Positions 27,131 through 35,525 are shown, counted from the first letter of the stretch. The stretch: 64,000 nucleotides of DNA from Hyphomicrobium sp. (GCA_030148425.1 JASBTM010000005.1:215671-279670); one strand, 5' to 3'. The notes: generated by a model from the sequence alone, not told the origin. Program-made: numbers and translations.

Positions 27131-28447
27131 CTATTTACCATTCCGTTCGGCGCGGAGCTTGGCCCAATAGTCGAGGCGCTTCTTGATTTCACGCTCGAAG
27201 CCCCGCTCGGGCGGATCATAGTATTGCGGGCGTCTCTTGAAAGCGTCGGGGAAATAATTTTGCCCCGAGAACGCGTCCGGCTGATCGTGGTCGTAGAGGT
27301 AATCCGAGCCGTAGCCCTCCTCCTCCATCAGCTTCGTCGGCGCGTTGAGGATCGTTTTCGGTGGCGCGAGCGAGCCATGTTCTTTCGCGGCGCGCATCGC
27401 GGCTTTGAAGGCAACGTAGTTGGCGTTCGATTTCGGCGCAGTCGCGACGTAGATCACGGCTTCAGCAAGCGCGAGTTCGCCTTCGGGCGAGCCTAGGAAA
27501 TCGTAAGCGTCCTTCGCGGCATTGGCGACGACGAGCGCTTGCGGATCGGCGAGGCCGATGTCTTCTACAGCCATCCGCACGATGCGCCGTGCGAGAAACA
27601 AACGATCCTCGCCACCGTCGAGCATACGGCAGAAGTAATAGAGCGCAGCATCGGGATCTGAACCACGGACCGCTTTGTGCAGCGCCGAGATCAGGTTGTA
27701 ATGACCCTCGCGCGATTTGTCGTAGAGCGGAGCGCGGCGTTGCACGAGCTTGACGAGCGCTTCGCGGTTGAGCGGCTTTCCCTTCGCGGGAACAGCCGCA
27801 AACACATCTTCCACGAGATTCAAGATCGAGCGGCCGTCGCCGTCGGCCATGCCTTTCAGCGCGTCGCGCGCGTCGTCGTCAAGGGGAAGCGGGCGGCCGA
27901 CTTCTTTCTCTGCGCGCTCGAGAATGGTTTCGAGATTTTCGTCGGTCAGACGGTTCAAGACGAGGACGCTCGCGCGCGAAAGCACAGCGGCGTTGAGTTC
28001 GAATGACGGGTTCTCGGTCGTCGCGCCGACAAGGGTGATCGTGCCGTCTTCCATGTACGGCAGGAAGCTGTCCTGCTGCGAGCGGTTGAAGCGATGGATC
28101 TCGTCGATGAAGAGCAGCGTGCCTTTCCCCTGCTCGCGCATGATCTTGGCGCGGTCGAAGGCTTTGCGCAGTTCGGCGACGCCGGAGAAAATTGCGGAAA
28201 GCTGCTCGAAGACCAGGTTCGTCTCGCCCGCGAGAAGGCGCGCGATCGTCGTTTTGCCGGAGCCCGGCGGGCCCCAGAAAATGAGGCTCGGAACTCGGCC
28301 GCTTTTCAGCATCCGTGTCAGCGTACCTTCTGGGCCAACGATGTGCTCCTGGCCCACGACTTCGGATAGCGTTTTTGGGCGCAGGCGGTCGGCCAGTGGC
28401 CGAGGCGCGCTCTTTTCCAGTCCGGCGGCTTCGAAAAGATTGGTCAT
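27131..28447 (-). CDS. rarA: replication-associated recombination protein A (AAA+ ATPase)
   Basis: A 438-residue AAA+ ATPase (RarA/MgsA, WRNIP1 homologue) that acts at stalled replication forks. Walker A is GPPGSGKTT at 59-67, Walker B and the following segment are LLFIDEIHRFNRSQQDSFLPY, with sensor 1 in GATTENPSF. The C-terminal tetramerisation part includes SALHKAVRGSDPDAALYY and the later ERGFEREIKKRLDYWAKLRAER. The ATG at 28447 begins MTNLFEAAGL with an AGG upstream on its strand; a longer frame to 28483 is not supported. Length is normal for the family. Confidence 0.94.
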   Translation of the reverse strand: MTNLFEAAGLEKSAPRPLADRLRPKTLSEVVGQEHIVGPEGTLTRMLKSGRVPSLIFWGPPGSGKTTIARLLAGETNLVFEQLSAIFSGVAELRKAFDRAKIMREQGKGTLLFIDEIHRFNRSQQDSFLPYMEDGTITLVGATTENPSFELNAAVLSRASVLVLNRLTDENLETILERAEKEVGRPLPLDDDARDALKGMADGDGRSILNLVEDVFAAVPAKGKPLNREALVKLVQRRAPLYDKSREGHYNLISALHKAVRGSDPDAALYYFCRMLDGGEDRLFLARRIVRMAVEDIGLADPQALVVANAAKDAYDFLGSPEGELALAEAVIYVATAPKSNANYVAFKAAMRAAKEHGSLAPPKTILNAPTKLMEEEGYGSDYLYDHDQPDAFSGQNYFPDAFKRRPQYYDPPERGFEREIKKRLDYWAKLRAERNGK

Positions 28448-28496
28448 CAGGGCCTTATATAAGCCCGCGTGGCTGCCGTCCAAAGGGTAAGATTGC

Positions 28497-28650
28497 CGTC
28501 ATCCTCGGCCGAGCGCGCTGCAGGCGCGTCGATGGCTGGGGATCCAGCATAAGAAGGAAGGGCCAAAACTACGGTGCCTGCGACGAGTCTTATGCTGGAT
28601 CCCCGGACGCGATCCCGGCCCCTGGCCGGATCACGCGTTCGAGGATGACG
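28497..28650. repeat. nested palindromic element, about 154 bp
   Basis: Outer arms CGTCATCCTCG (28497-28507) and CGAGGATGACG (28640-28650) are exact inverted copies. Inside them lie 17-base exact arms GGGGATCCAGCATAAGA (28538-28554) and TCTTATGCTGGATCCCC (28588-28604), with a 33-base loop. It fills the gap between rarA and the bactofilin gene. No open frame is present, and arm sequences recur at other intergenic sites in the window. Confidence 0.75.
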
Positions 28651-28656
28651 ATAAGG

Positions 28657-29307
28657 CTAGCTACGCACGGCGACGTTGACGGTCTGGGGTGCGCCGGAGG
28701 TGCCACCGGAGATATCGCTCACCTCGACGTCGAACCGCGCCTTCTCAGCGTTCGAGCCGTCGTGGGCGAAATAAACGTATCCGCTTTCGAGGTCGGCCTG
28801 CGAGAATGTAACGACGGGGCGCGCCGGGTCGCTGGCCAGAGCGAGGTGGCCGCCGGATGCGTTCGAGATATGGAAGGTGAGGTTCTCCGGCTTATCATCC
28901 GGATCGAGGGCATTGAGATCGGCGGTGGTAATGCGAACCACGCTGCCTTTCGAGACCGTCAAATCGAGATCACCACCGAGCGCCGGGGGGATGTTGCGCA
29001 CGTGCGCGGTCAGCTCGCCGCCCTCTTCCATCGACAGGCGGCCGTATTTGATCTTACCGGCGGCGTGGCCGGTGCTTTTGATCTGAATGAGCTGCTGGAC
29101 GCGCACGTCGCCCTGAACGGTTCCGTAGATTTCTGCGGTATCGGAATTGACACTGCCGAAGAGCTTGCCGCCATCGTGGACGATGACGTCCGCCGCGGTT
29201 ACTGCGCCCTCGACGTAGCCCCAGATCTCGATCCGCTGGCCGCTCTTGACTTCGCCCTTCAGGACGGCGTCCTCGCCGATGATCAACACACCCCGATTGT
29301 CGGACAT
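28657..29307 (-). CDS. bactofilin (polymer-forming cytoskeletal protein) with C-terminal cadherin/CSPG-like repeat
   Basis: A 216-residue protein. The first 110 or so residues are a bactofilin domain: GVLIIGEDAVLKGEVKSG, EIWGYVEGAVTAADVIVHDGG, FGSVNSDTAEIYGTVQGDVRV, the repeating hydrophobic pattern of a right-handed beta-helix. Residues about 130-216 change character: DPDDKPENLTFHISNASGG, VVTFSQADLESGYVYFAHDG and RFDVEVSDISGG match the cadherin_3/CSPG4-type repeat normally found on extracellular proteins. No signal peptide. Bactofilins scaffold wall synthesis or stalk formation in alphaproteobacteria; the added repeat is unusual. It lies between rarA and a Do-type protease on the same strand. 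Confidence 0.82.
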   Translation of the reverse strand: MSDNRGVLIIGEDAVLKGEVKSGQRIEIWGYVEGAVTAADVIVHDGGKLFGSVNSDTAEIYGTVQGDVRVQQLIQIKSTGHAAGKIKYGRLSMEEGGELTAHVRNIPPALGGDLDLTVSKGSVVRITTADLNALDPDDKPENLTFHISNASGGHLALASDPARPVVTFSQADLESGYVYFAHDGSNAEKARFDVEVSDISGGTSGAPQTVNVAVRS

Positions 29308-29440
29308 CGGCTTACTCCGTTACGCGTACAAAAAGGCGGGCGCGGCAGCGGGTGCCGCGAGATGCAACCTCCGCCACGATTTTGTCAGCTTCTCGACAGT
29401 CGGAAAGATGGTGTTCGATCATCGTTAATGCCGGGATTGA

Positions 29441-29463
29441 CTGGATCCCGGCCTGCGCCGGGA
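29441..29463. repeat. short palindromic repeat (CTGGATCCCGGCC type)
   Basis: A 23-base stretch carrying CCCGGC-ctgc-GCCGGG (29447-29462). It matches 21 of 23 bases of a copy at 35336-35358. It lies in the 277-base gap between the bactofilin and protease genes, in which I see no coding sequence. Confidence 0.6.
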
Positions 29464-29584
29464 CAACAGATGTGAGCCAAGACTCTCCCCCCCACGTCAT
29501 GGCCGCGCAGGCGATCCACGGCAATTACTGATACAGCCACGCTCTGAATTACCGGGATGTCGGCATGTGGCGCGAGCCGGGCTG

Positions 29585-31018
29585 TCAGCCCGGCACTTGG
29601 AGCTGCAGGACGCGGTTTCCGCGTTTGACCGAGATCTGCCAGACGCGCTTGCGGTCGGAAAGCGCGCGCTCGGCGTCATCGACCGTCGCGATCTTGCTGT
29701 CGCCGATGGCCACGATGATGTCGCCCGCCTGGAAACCGAATTGCTGGGCCGTAGAGTTATCGCGCACCGACGTCACGACGACGCCGCCCGTCTGGTCGAG
29801 TTCGAATTCGTCGGCAACCGACGGCAAGATATTGGAAATCCGGGCGCCGTCGAGCGGATGGTTGCCCGACAAATTCTTCGCATCGCCCTTGCCGGGTTTC
29901 GGCGCGGCGACGAGCGGCATCGAGATATCGATGGGCTTGTTGTTGCGGATGACGGTGAGACGCGCGGTCTGGCCGATGCCTTTCGTCGTCAGACGATAGT
30001 AGACCGCGCGCGCGTCGACGACCTCGACGCCATCGACATGCGTGATGACGTCGCCCGCTTCGAGCCCTGCGCTTGCGGCCGGGCCTTTGTCGTAAAGCCG
30101 CGTCACGACTGCGCCCGCCACGCGGTTGAGGCCAAGGCCTTCGGCGATTTCGCGCGACATCGCTTCGAGCTTTGCGCCGAGCCAGGGCTTCTCGACTTTC
30201 CGCCCGTTAGCGGCGCTTTCGGCGTAAATCCGCACGAGGTTCGAAGGGATCGCGAAACCTATGCCGACGGAACCGCCCGACTGCGAGTAGATCATCGTGT
30301 TGATGCCGACGAGGCGGCCGGACATATCGACGAGCGCGCCGCCGGAGTTGCCCGGATTGATTGCCGCATCCGTCTGAATGAAGACCTGGCTGTCCGACTG
30401 GCTGACCTCGGTGCGAGAGAGCGCCGAGACGATGCCGCTCGTCACGGTCTGGCCGACGCCGAACGGATTGCCGATTGCGAGCACGAGATCGCCGACTTCG
30501 AGGGAGTCTGAATCGTCGAAGTTCAGAAACGGAAAATTGCCGTCGCCACCTTCGATCTTCAGAACGGCGATGTCGGCCTTGTCGTCTTGAGCAATGACTT
30601 TCGCATCGTATTCGCTCTTGTCCGCCAGCGCCACGCGAATGGCGGCGTCGCTGCCGCCTTTGATGACGTGCGTGTTGGTGACGACGAGGCCTTCGCGGTT
30701 GACGATGACGCCCGAGCCGAGAGAACTCATCACGCGTTCCGACGGACGGCCGAATGCGCGGCCGAAGAACTGGCGGAAGAACGGATCGTTGGCGAAGGGC
30801 GAGTCGAACGTTTGCACGCGTGACCGTACGTAGACGTTGACGACGGCGGGAGCCGCCTTTTTCACGATGGGCGCATAAGAGTAGAGCGCGGCCTCGCGTG
30901 AAGGCGGAGGCAGCTTTTCCTGCGCGAACGTTTCTTCCGTCGGGCTAAAGGCCTTCGGCGCAAGGCTTGCGCCGAGAACAATGGCTGCGCAGATGAAAAA
31001 CCACTTCTTCATTGTCAT
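29585..31018 (-). CDS. Do-type (DegP/DegQ-like) periplasmic serine endopeptidase
   Basis: A 477-residue trypsin-like protease with two C-terminal PDZ domains, acting in periplasmic protein quality control. Residues 1 to about 32 form a signal peptide or anchor. The catalytic triad is H117 (NTHVI), D149 (KADIAVL) and S225 (NPGNSGGAL). PDZ1 begins near AKLEAMSREIAEGLGL and includes PAASAGLEAGDVITHVDG; PDZ2 includes GFQAGDIIVAIGDSKI. A second ATG two codons in is an alternative start. The stop codon lies within the hairpin GCCGGGCTG-t-CAGCCCGGC, a possible terminator without a T-run. Exact orthology among DegP, DegQ and DegS is not decided. Confidence 0.92.
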   Translation of the reverse strand: MTMKKWFFICAAIVLGASLAPKAFSPTEETFAQEKLPPPSREAALYSYAPIVKKAAPAVVNVYVRSRVQTFDSPFANDPFFRQFFGRAFGRPSERVMSSLGSGVIVNREGLVVTNTHVIKGGSDAAIRVALADKSEYDAKVIAQDDKADIAVLKIEGGDGNFPFLNFDDSDSLEVGDLVLAIGNPFGVGQTVTSGIVSALSRTEVSQSDSQVFIQTDAAINPGNSGGALVDMSGRLVGINTMIYSQSGGSVGIGFAIPSNLVRIYAESAANGRKVEKPWLGAKLEAMSREIAEGLGLNRVAGAVVTRLYDKGPAASAGLEAGDVITHVDGVEVVDARAVYYRLTTKGIGQTARLTVIRNNKPIDISMPLVAAPKPGKGDAKNLSGNHPLDGARISNILPSVADEFELDQTGGVVVTSVRDNSTAQQFGFQAGDIIVAIGDSKIATVDDAERALSDRKRVWQISVKRGNRVLQLQVPG

Positions 31019-31118
31019 CGATCAGCTCTTCGATTGAGGCTCGCGAGCCGCCCCACGGTTGACGCTTGACGCCCCGACAGAGGCGAATCCCGTCCGACAG
31101 ATACGGTCAGCCCAGAGG

Positions 31119-32147
31119 TCAGATCAACCTAAGGTCTCGTAATGATCGGACGGCGGCGGTTGCGGCTTCGTCCGCTCCGTGCAGAGTAAGCCCAAGACCG
31201 GCTTTCACCTTTGAATTGGTGTACCTCTTGGTTTCCCCAAGCTCGGGAAGCACGGTCTGCAACTTCCTGTCGAAGACAGCTGCGATCCGCACGGCAAAGT
31301 CGGGCAGCTCGAATTTCGGGACTTTGGACGCGAGATCCGGCAGCTCGCGCGCTAGAATCCGGCCGAGGGCGAAAAGGCTTAGCTGTCCTTCGCCAACGAG
31401 ATAGCGATTGCCCTCTATTCCGGGCCGGAACGCCGCTTCGACGTGCGCTGCGGCGACATCGCGCACATCCGTCACGGGGAAGCTTATGCTCGGAGCGGCC
31501 GGATATGTGCCTTTCGCCATGATCCGGTAAAGCTCGTGGGAGGTCGAGAGATCGGCGTCGACCGCGGGACCTTGCACGAAGCCGGGGTTGATGACGACGA
31601 GCTGCGGCGCACCCGGCGTCGACTCGGTGAAATCCCATGCCGCCGTCTCGGCAATCGCCTTCGACTTGAAGTATGGCGTCAGATCGGAGCGTGTCTCGTC
31701 GGTGAAATCTTCCTCGGAATAGACGTGTCCCTTCGGGCGTCCGGTTGGGTAGAAAATCGCGACCGCTGATGAGGTCATCACGACGCGCGCGACACCAGCT
31801 TTCGTCGCGGCGCGGAGAATTCGTAGGGTGCCGTCGCGTGCGGGTGCGATCACCTCTTGCGGATCACGAGGCTGCTCGACCGGAAACGGGGATGCCGTAT
31901 GCACGACGACCGCCGCTCCGCCGATCGCTTCATCCCATCCCGCATCGTTCGATAGATCCGCGACGGCGAACGACAAATTGCCGGGGTCGGCGCCAAGGAG
32001 GCTCACGGCGCTGCGCACCGCATCCGCTTTGGCCAGGCTTCTGAGAGTTCCGCGTACATCATGTCCGCGGCGCAGAAACTCCGCGATCGTATATTTCGCG
32101 ATAAGTCCGCTGGCGCCAGTGACGACGACCTGAGTTCCCGATGCCAT
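31119..32147 (-). CDS. NAD(P)-dependent reductase, dihydroflavonol-4-reductase-like (extended SDR)
   Basis: A 342-residue extended SDR of the epimerase/aldehyde reductase group. The Rossmann motif is VVVTGASGLIAKY near the N-terminus; the following RRGHDVRGTLRS and VVHTASPF are typical of the DFR/cinnamoyl-CoA reductase-like enzymes. The active-site pair is Y and K of PYFKSK. FPVTDVRDVAAAHVEAAF and GNRYLVGEG are later family stretches. Likely reaction is NADPH-dependent reduction of an aldehyde or ketone. It follows acetoacetate decarboxylase by 48 bases on the same strand, so it may belong to the C4 acid block. Confidence 0.85.
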   Translation of the reverse strand: MASGTQVVVTGASGLIAKYTIAEFLRRGHDVRGTLRSLAKADAVRSAVSLLGADPGNLSFAVADLSNDAGWDEAIGGAAVVVHTASPFPVEQPRDPQEVIAPARDGTLRILRAATKAGVARVVMTSSAVAIFYPTGRPKGHVYSEEDFTDETRSDLTPYFKSKAIAETAAWDFTESTPGAPQLVVINPGFVQGPAVDADLSTSHELYRIMAKGTYPAAPSISFPVTDVRDVAAAHVEAAFRPGIEGNRYLVGEGQLSLFALGRILARELPDLASKVPKFELPDFAVRIAAVFDRKLQTVLPELGETKRYTNSKVKAGLGLTLHGADEAATAAVRSLRDLRLI

Positions 32148-32195
32148 GTTGGGCGCACCTGTGGTTCGAAGGCCGGTGCGCCCAGAGCGCCCGAC

Positions 32196-32939
32196 TTATT
32201 TCAGATAGTTGTGCAGGACGCGGCCGAATGGCAATGTCAGATCGGCAATAAAATGGCGCGCGCCGACGATTTTCCGAACCGGCAGATCTGCGACCGGCGC
32301 GTTGACATGCGGGATGAGATGCAGACGTCCCGGCCCCATCCACGAGCCCTTGATTGAGATCTCGGTCAAGTTGTAGGCAACGAGCTGGCAGATCTCGAGC
32401 TTGCCATCGACGCCTGGAATGACTTTCAGGTTCACCTGCGTCTTCGACAAAATCGCCGTCGTCGCCGCTCCGTTGCCCGCCATCGAAAGATGCTTGTAGC
32501 CCATCGTGCCCATGGCGACGAGCTGGCCCGCGTATTCGAGCGTTCCGGTCAGCGTGTCTTTTACGACTTCAAGCTTGGGGTGGGCGTATTTCTTCGGGAA
32601 GCCCCAGATCTCGCGGCCGGCGACGATCGGGGGATCGTCGTCGAGATACATTTGCGCGACGAAGTTCATGTCCTCGCCGTTATAGCGGCACGGGATGACG
32701 AGCCCGGATTCCGTATAGCTGCCGAAGCCCGACGAATCCGGCATCGAAATCCATTCGTAGTGCACGATTGGCGTATCGACCGGTTCGAGGGGCTCGGGCA
32801 ATTGCTCGCGAACGATCTCCGGATCGGTCTCGTAGGAAATGATCATGTATTCGCGGTTGACGAAGCGATAGGGCCCGGCGGGATAGCTCGGCCCCGCGAG
32901 CGGCATGGAGGGCAGCGAGCGGATGTCTTCGGCGCGCAT
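32196..32939 (-). CDS. adc: acetoacetate decarboxylase
   Basis: A 247-residue enzyme that decarboxylates acetoacetate to acetone and CO2 through a Schiff base. The active-site lysine pair is K116/K117 in GREIWGFPKKYAHPKL, and the conserved acidic/aromatic residues upstream (SYTESGLVIPC) are present. Length equals the family. It starts at the ATG at 32939, 46 bases after the 3-hydroxybutyrate dehydrogenase stop. Adjacent genes make and use acetoacetate (bdhA upstream in the operon), which supports the assignment. The name adc is used by homology; other substrates in the family are possible. Confidence 0.9.
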   Translation of the reverse strand: MRAEDIRSLPSMPLAGPSYPAGPYRFVNREYMIISYETDPEIVREQLPEPLEPVDTPIVHYEWISMPDSSGFGSYTESGLVIPCRYNGEDMNFVAQMYLDDDPPIVAGREIWGFPKKYAHPKLEVVKDTLTGTLEYAGQLVAMGTMGYKHLSMAGNGAATTAILSKTQVNLKVIPGVDGKLEICQLVAYNLTEISIKGSWMGPGRLHLIPHVNAPVADLPVRKIVGARHFIADLTLPFGRVLHNYLK

Positions 32940-32985
32940 CTCAAAAATTCCTCTGCTCAGCGTGGTTCTGATTTCTCGTAATTCG

Positions 32986-33768
32986 TCAGTGTGCCGTCCA
33001 TCCGCCGTCGATCGGAATGATCGCGCCGGTGATCGAAGCCGTTTGCTCGTCGGCGAGGAATGCCGCGAGCGCCGCCACTTCCTCGACCTTGATGAAGCGC
33101 TTCGTCGGCTGGGCCGCGAGAAGAACGTCGCGGATGACGGCTTCTTCCGAAATGCCGCGTGCGTGCGCCGTATCGGGGATCTGCTTCTGGACGAGCGGCG
33201 TCAGCACGTAACCGGGGCAGATCGCGTTGACAGTAACGCCGTGCTCGGCAGCTTCGAGCGCGACCGTTTTCGTGAGACCCGCCATGCCGTGCTTCGCGGA
33301 AACGTACGCGGACTTGAACGGCGACGCGATGAGCGCATGAGCCGAGGCGACGTTGATGATGCGCCCGAAGCCGCGCTCTTTCATGCCGGGAAGGACGAGA
33401 CGGATGAAATGAAAAGCGGAAGAGAGATCGATGGCGATGATCGCGTTCCACTTCTCGATCGGGAATTCCTCGATCGGCGAGACGAACTGGATGCCGGCGT
33501 TGTTGACGAGAATATCGATCTCGCCGAGTTCGGCTTTCGTCTGCTCGACGGCGCCAGCGATGGCTTCCGGCTTGCTGACATCGGCGTTGGAATAGCTAAC
33601 CTTGACGCCGTAGGCAGAAGAGATCTCGGCCTTCAAATGCTCTATTTCCTCGCGGTCGGCAAAACCGTTCAGCATAATGTTGTGGCCGATCGCGGCGAGG
33701 CCGCGAGCTATGCCGAGACCGATGCCGCTTGTCGAACCCGTTATCAGAGCATTGCGTTTCACGGTCAT
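32986..33768 (-). CDS. bdhA: D-3-hydroxybutyrate dehydrogenase
   Basis: A 260-residue SDR that interconverts 3-hydroxybutyrate and acetoacetate with NAD+. Motifs: ITGSTSGIGLGIA at 9-21, NNAGIQ at 89-94, catalytic S142, Y155 and K159 (SAYVSAKHG), and the characteristic PGYVLTPLVQKQIPDTA segment of 3-hydroxybutyrate dehydrogenases. The ATG at 33768 is preceded on its strand by AGGAGG, which decides it over a codon at 33825. It is followed by acetoacetate decarboxylase and a reductase, and is divergent from a patatin gene. The usual role is mobilising PHB monomers. Confidence 0.92.
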   Translation of the reverse strand: MTVKRNALITGSTSGIGLGIARGLAAIGHNIMLNGFADREEIEHLKAEISSAYGVKVSYSNADVSKPEAIAGAVEQTKAELGEIDILVNNAGIQFVSPIEEFPIEKWNAIIAIDLSSAFHFIRLVLPGMKERGFGRIINVASAHALIASPFKSAYVSAKHGMAGLTKTVALEAAEHGVTVNAICPGYVLTPLVQKQIPDTAHARGISEEAVIRDVLLAAQPTKRFIKVEEVAALAAFLADEQTASITGAIIPIDGGWTAH

Positions 33769-33902
33769 AAACCCTCCTAAAGCCGAGAAAATCCAGCGTC
33801 CTTGCCCCTCGGGGCTTTGACGCATTTCGGTTTCATGTCTGTGACAAGCTATGGCGTGAACAACATTTCTGGAAACGGTTCATGGCTTCGATGACGAGCT
33901 AG

Positions 33903-33917
33903 AGACTTCCGAAGTCT
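33903..33917. promoter_or_regulatory. possible operator palindrome between bdhA and patatin genes
   Basis: AGACTTC-C-GAAGTCT is a perfect 7+1+7 inverted repeat in the 226-base gap between two divergent starts. It shares the core ACTTCCGA with the palindrome at 3656-3668. A regulator common to the divergent genes could bind it; none is encoded next to it. Confidence 0.4.
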
Positions 33918-33994
33918 GCAAAACAGGCTGTCGTCACACGCGTGCAACACAGTCCGACCTAGGGTTTCGGCGCCTGCTCTAGAGAGGAATGCCG

Positions 33995-35176
33995 ATGGAC
34001 GCGAAAGTCGCTGACAGGGCTACCAAGCCCGACTTTTCCAGGCAGCCCGGCGAGGAACATGCGTGGCGACCGCGCGGATGCGGACGCATCGCACTGATAT
34101 TCCAAGGCGGCGGCGCGCTCGGCGCATATCAGGCTGGCGTCTATCAAGCGCTGTCGGAAGCCGGTATCGAGCCGGACTGGGTGACGGGCGTTTCCATCGG
34201 CGGCATCAATGCCGCGATCATCGCAGGCAACAAGCCTGGCGTACGCACAGCGAAGCTCAGAGAATTTTGGCGACGCGTTACCGACCGTCGCGTCTGGGCG
34301 TATACACCGGACGGCGACATCTACCGTCAGCTTCGCAACATGACGAGCGCGATGATGACGATGACTCACGGGCAGCCCGGATTTTTCGAGCCGCACAAAA
34401 CCAATCCCTGGCTGAGCCCCGCGGGCGCAGCGACTGCGACGAGTTTCTACGACTGCTCGCCTCTCAGGGAGACGCTGCTCGATCTCGTCGATTTCTCGTT
34501 GATCAATCAGCGCGTGAAGCGCTTCTCGGTCGGCGCGGTAAATGTGCTGAGCGGCAATTTCATCTACTTCGACAATCGCGACGAAGAGATTGGCCCCGAG
34601 CATGTGATGGCAAGCGGCGCGCTGCCACCGGCTTTCCCGATGGTGAAGATCGGCACAGACTATTATTGGGACGGCGGCATCGTATCGAACACGCCGCTGC
34701 AGCATCTTCTCGACCAGGAAGATCGGGTCAATTCGCTCGTCTTCCAGGTCGATCTTTTTTCTTCTCGCGGATCCTTACCGCGCGACATGAGCGATGTGCT
34801 CGGGCGCCACAAGGACATCATGTATTCATCGCGCACGCGCTACAATACCGATGTCTATCGCCGCCTGCACACGCGCAAGAGCCAGCTTTATGCGGCGCTG
34901 TCGAGAATTCCGGAAGCGGAGCTGACGCACGACGAACGCAAGCTCAAAGACGAGTTGAGCAATCTTCCCCAGTTCACGATCATGCAGCTCATCTATCAGC
35001 AGAAGTCGTACGAGGGGCACGCGAAGGATCACGAGTTTTCCGCCACATCGATGCACGAGCATTGGCAGAGCGGATACGAGGATACCAAGCGGAGCCTGAA
35101 GCAGCGGCACTGGCTCGAGCTGCCTAGCGCTGAAGAGGGCATCGTCGTTCACGACGTGCATCGTTTGCAGGATTAA
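33995..35176 (+). CDS. patatin-like phospholipase/esterase
   Basis: A 393-residue serine hydrolase with the patatin Ser-Asp dyad: oxyanion GGGALG at 38-43, nucleophile S67 in GVSIG, and D226 in WDGG. The C-terminal third (about 265-393) matches the DUF3734 extension seen with many alphaproteobacterial patatins. No signal peptide, so cytoplasmic or peripheral membrane. Patatins next to bdhA have been suggested to act on PHB granules or lipids; the substrate here is open. Two ATGs, 33989 and 33995, are possible; the second has the better spacing from AGAGAGGA. The gene is divergent from bdhA and ends in a strong terminator. Confidence 0.9.
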   Translation: MDAKVADRATKPDFSRQPGEEHAWRPRGCGRIALIFQGGGALGAYQAGVYQALSEAGIEPDWVTGVSIGGINAAIIAGNKPGVRTAKLREFWRRVTDRRVWAYTPDGDIYRQLRNMTSAMMTMTHGQPGFFEPHKTNPWLSPAGAATATSFYDCSPLRETLLDLVDFSLINQRVKRFSVGAVNVLSGNFIYFDNRDEEIGPEHVMASGALPPAFPMVKIGTDYYWDGGIVSNTPLQHLLDQEDRVNSLVFQVDLFSSRGSLPRDMSDVLGRHKDIMYSSRTRYNTDVYRRLHTRKSQLYAALSRIPEAELTHDERKLKDELSNLPQFTIMQLIYQQKSYEGHAKDHEFSATSMHEHWQSGYEDTKRSLKQRHWLELPSAEEGIVVHDVHRLQD

Positions 35177-35218
35177 ATCCCGCTTCTGCAATCGATCGCG
35201 TCGCATAGCCCTCAAAGC

Positions 35219-35252
35219 AAGGCCCCGGCGCCGCTCTCAGCGCCGGGGCCTT
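35219..35252 (+). terminator. intrinsic terminator of patatin gene
   Basis: Perfect 13-bp stem AAGGCCCCGGCGC/GCGCCGGGGCCTT with an 8-base loop, followed by CGTTTGTTTG on the plus strand. It lies 42 bases after the patatin stop. Confidence 0.85.
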
Positions 35253-35335
35253 CGTTTGTTTGCGCCCGACTGATCTCAGCATCGTCGTGTCGACAGGTCG
35301 GCACCCAGACAGACTTCTTCGCGCCCGGCTTGTGG

Positions 35336-35463
35336 CTGGATCCCGGCCTTCGCCGGAATGACGGTCCGCGTTCACCCAATGTCATCCAGGGCTTCATGCC
35401 GAGGATCCATCGCACAGCATTTCGATTGCCAAATGGAGCCTCGGGACAAGCCCGAGGATGACA
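35336..35463. repeat. cluster of dispersed palindromic repeats
   Basis: Holds CTGGATCCCGGCCTTCGCCGG (35336-35356), close to 29441-29463, then an unpaired TGTCATCC arm near 35382, then CCTCGGG-acaag-CCCGAGG (35439-35457) whose right arm continues to GATGACA, an inverted match to the arm at 16660-16672. Confidence 0.65.
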
Positions 35464-35505
35464 ACCGTCCGTGTAAGCCTTAGCAAGCTCAATACTGCGG
35501 TTTGT

Positions 35506-35525
35506 CGTGGATGGCCGCCTGCGCG
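35506..35525. repeat. 20-bp exact dispersed repeat, copy 1
   Basis: CGTGGATGGCCGCCTGCGCG occurs here and identically at 55674-55693, in both cases in intergenic DNA flanking the ribosomal cluster. Confidence 0.6.
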
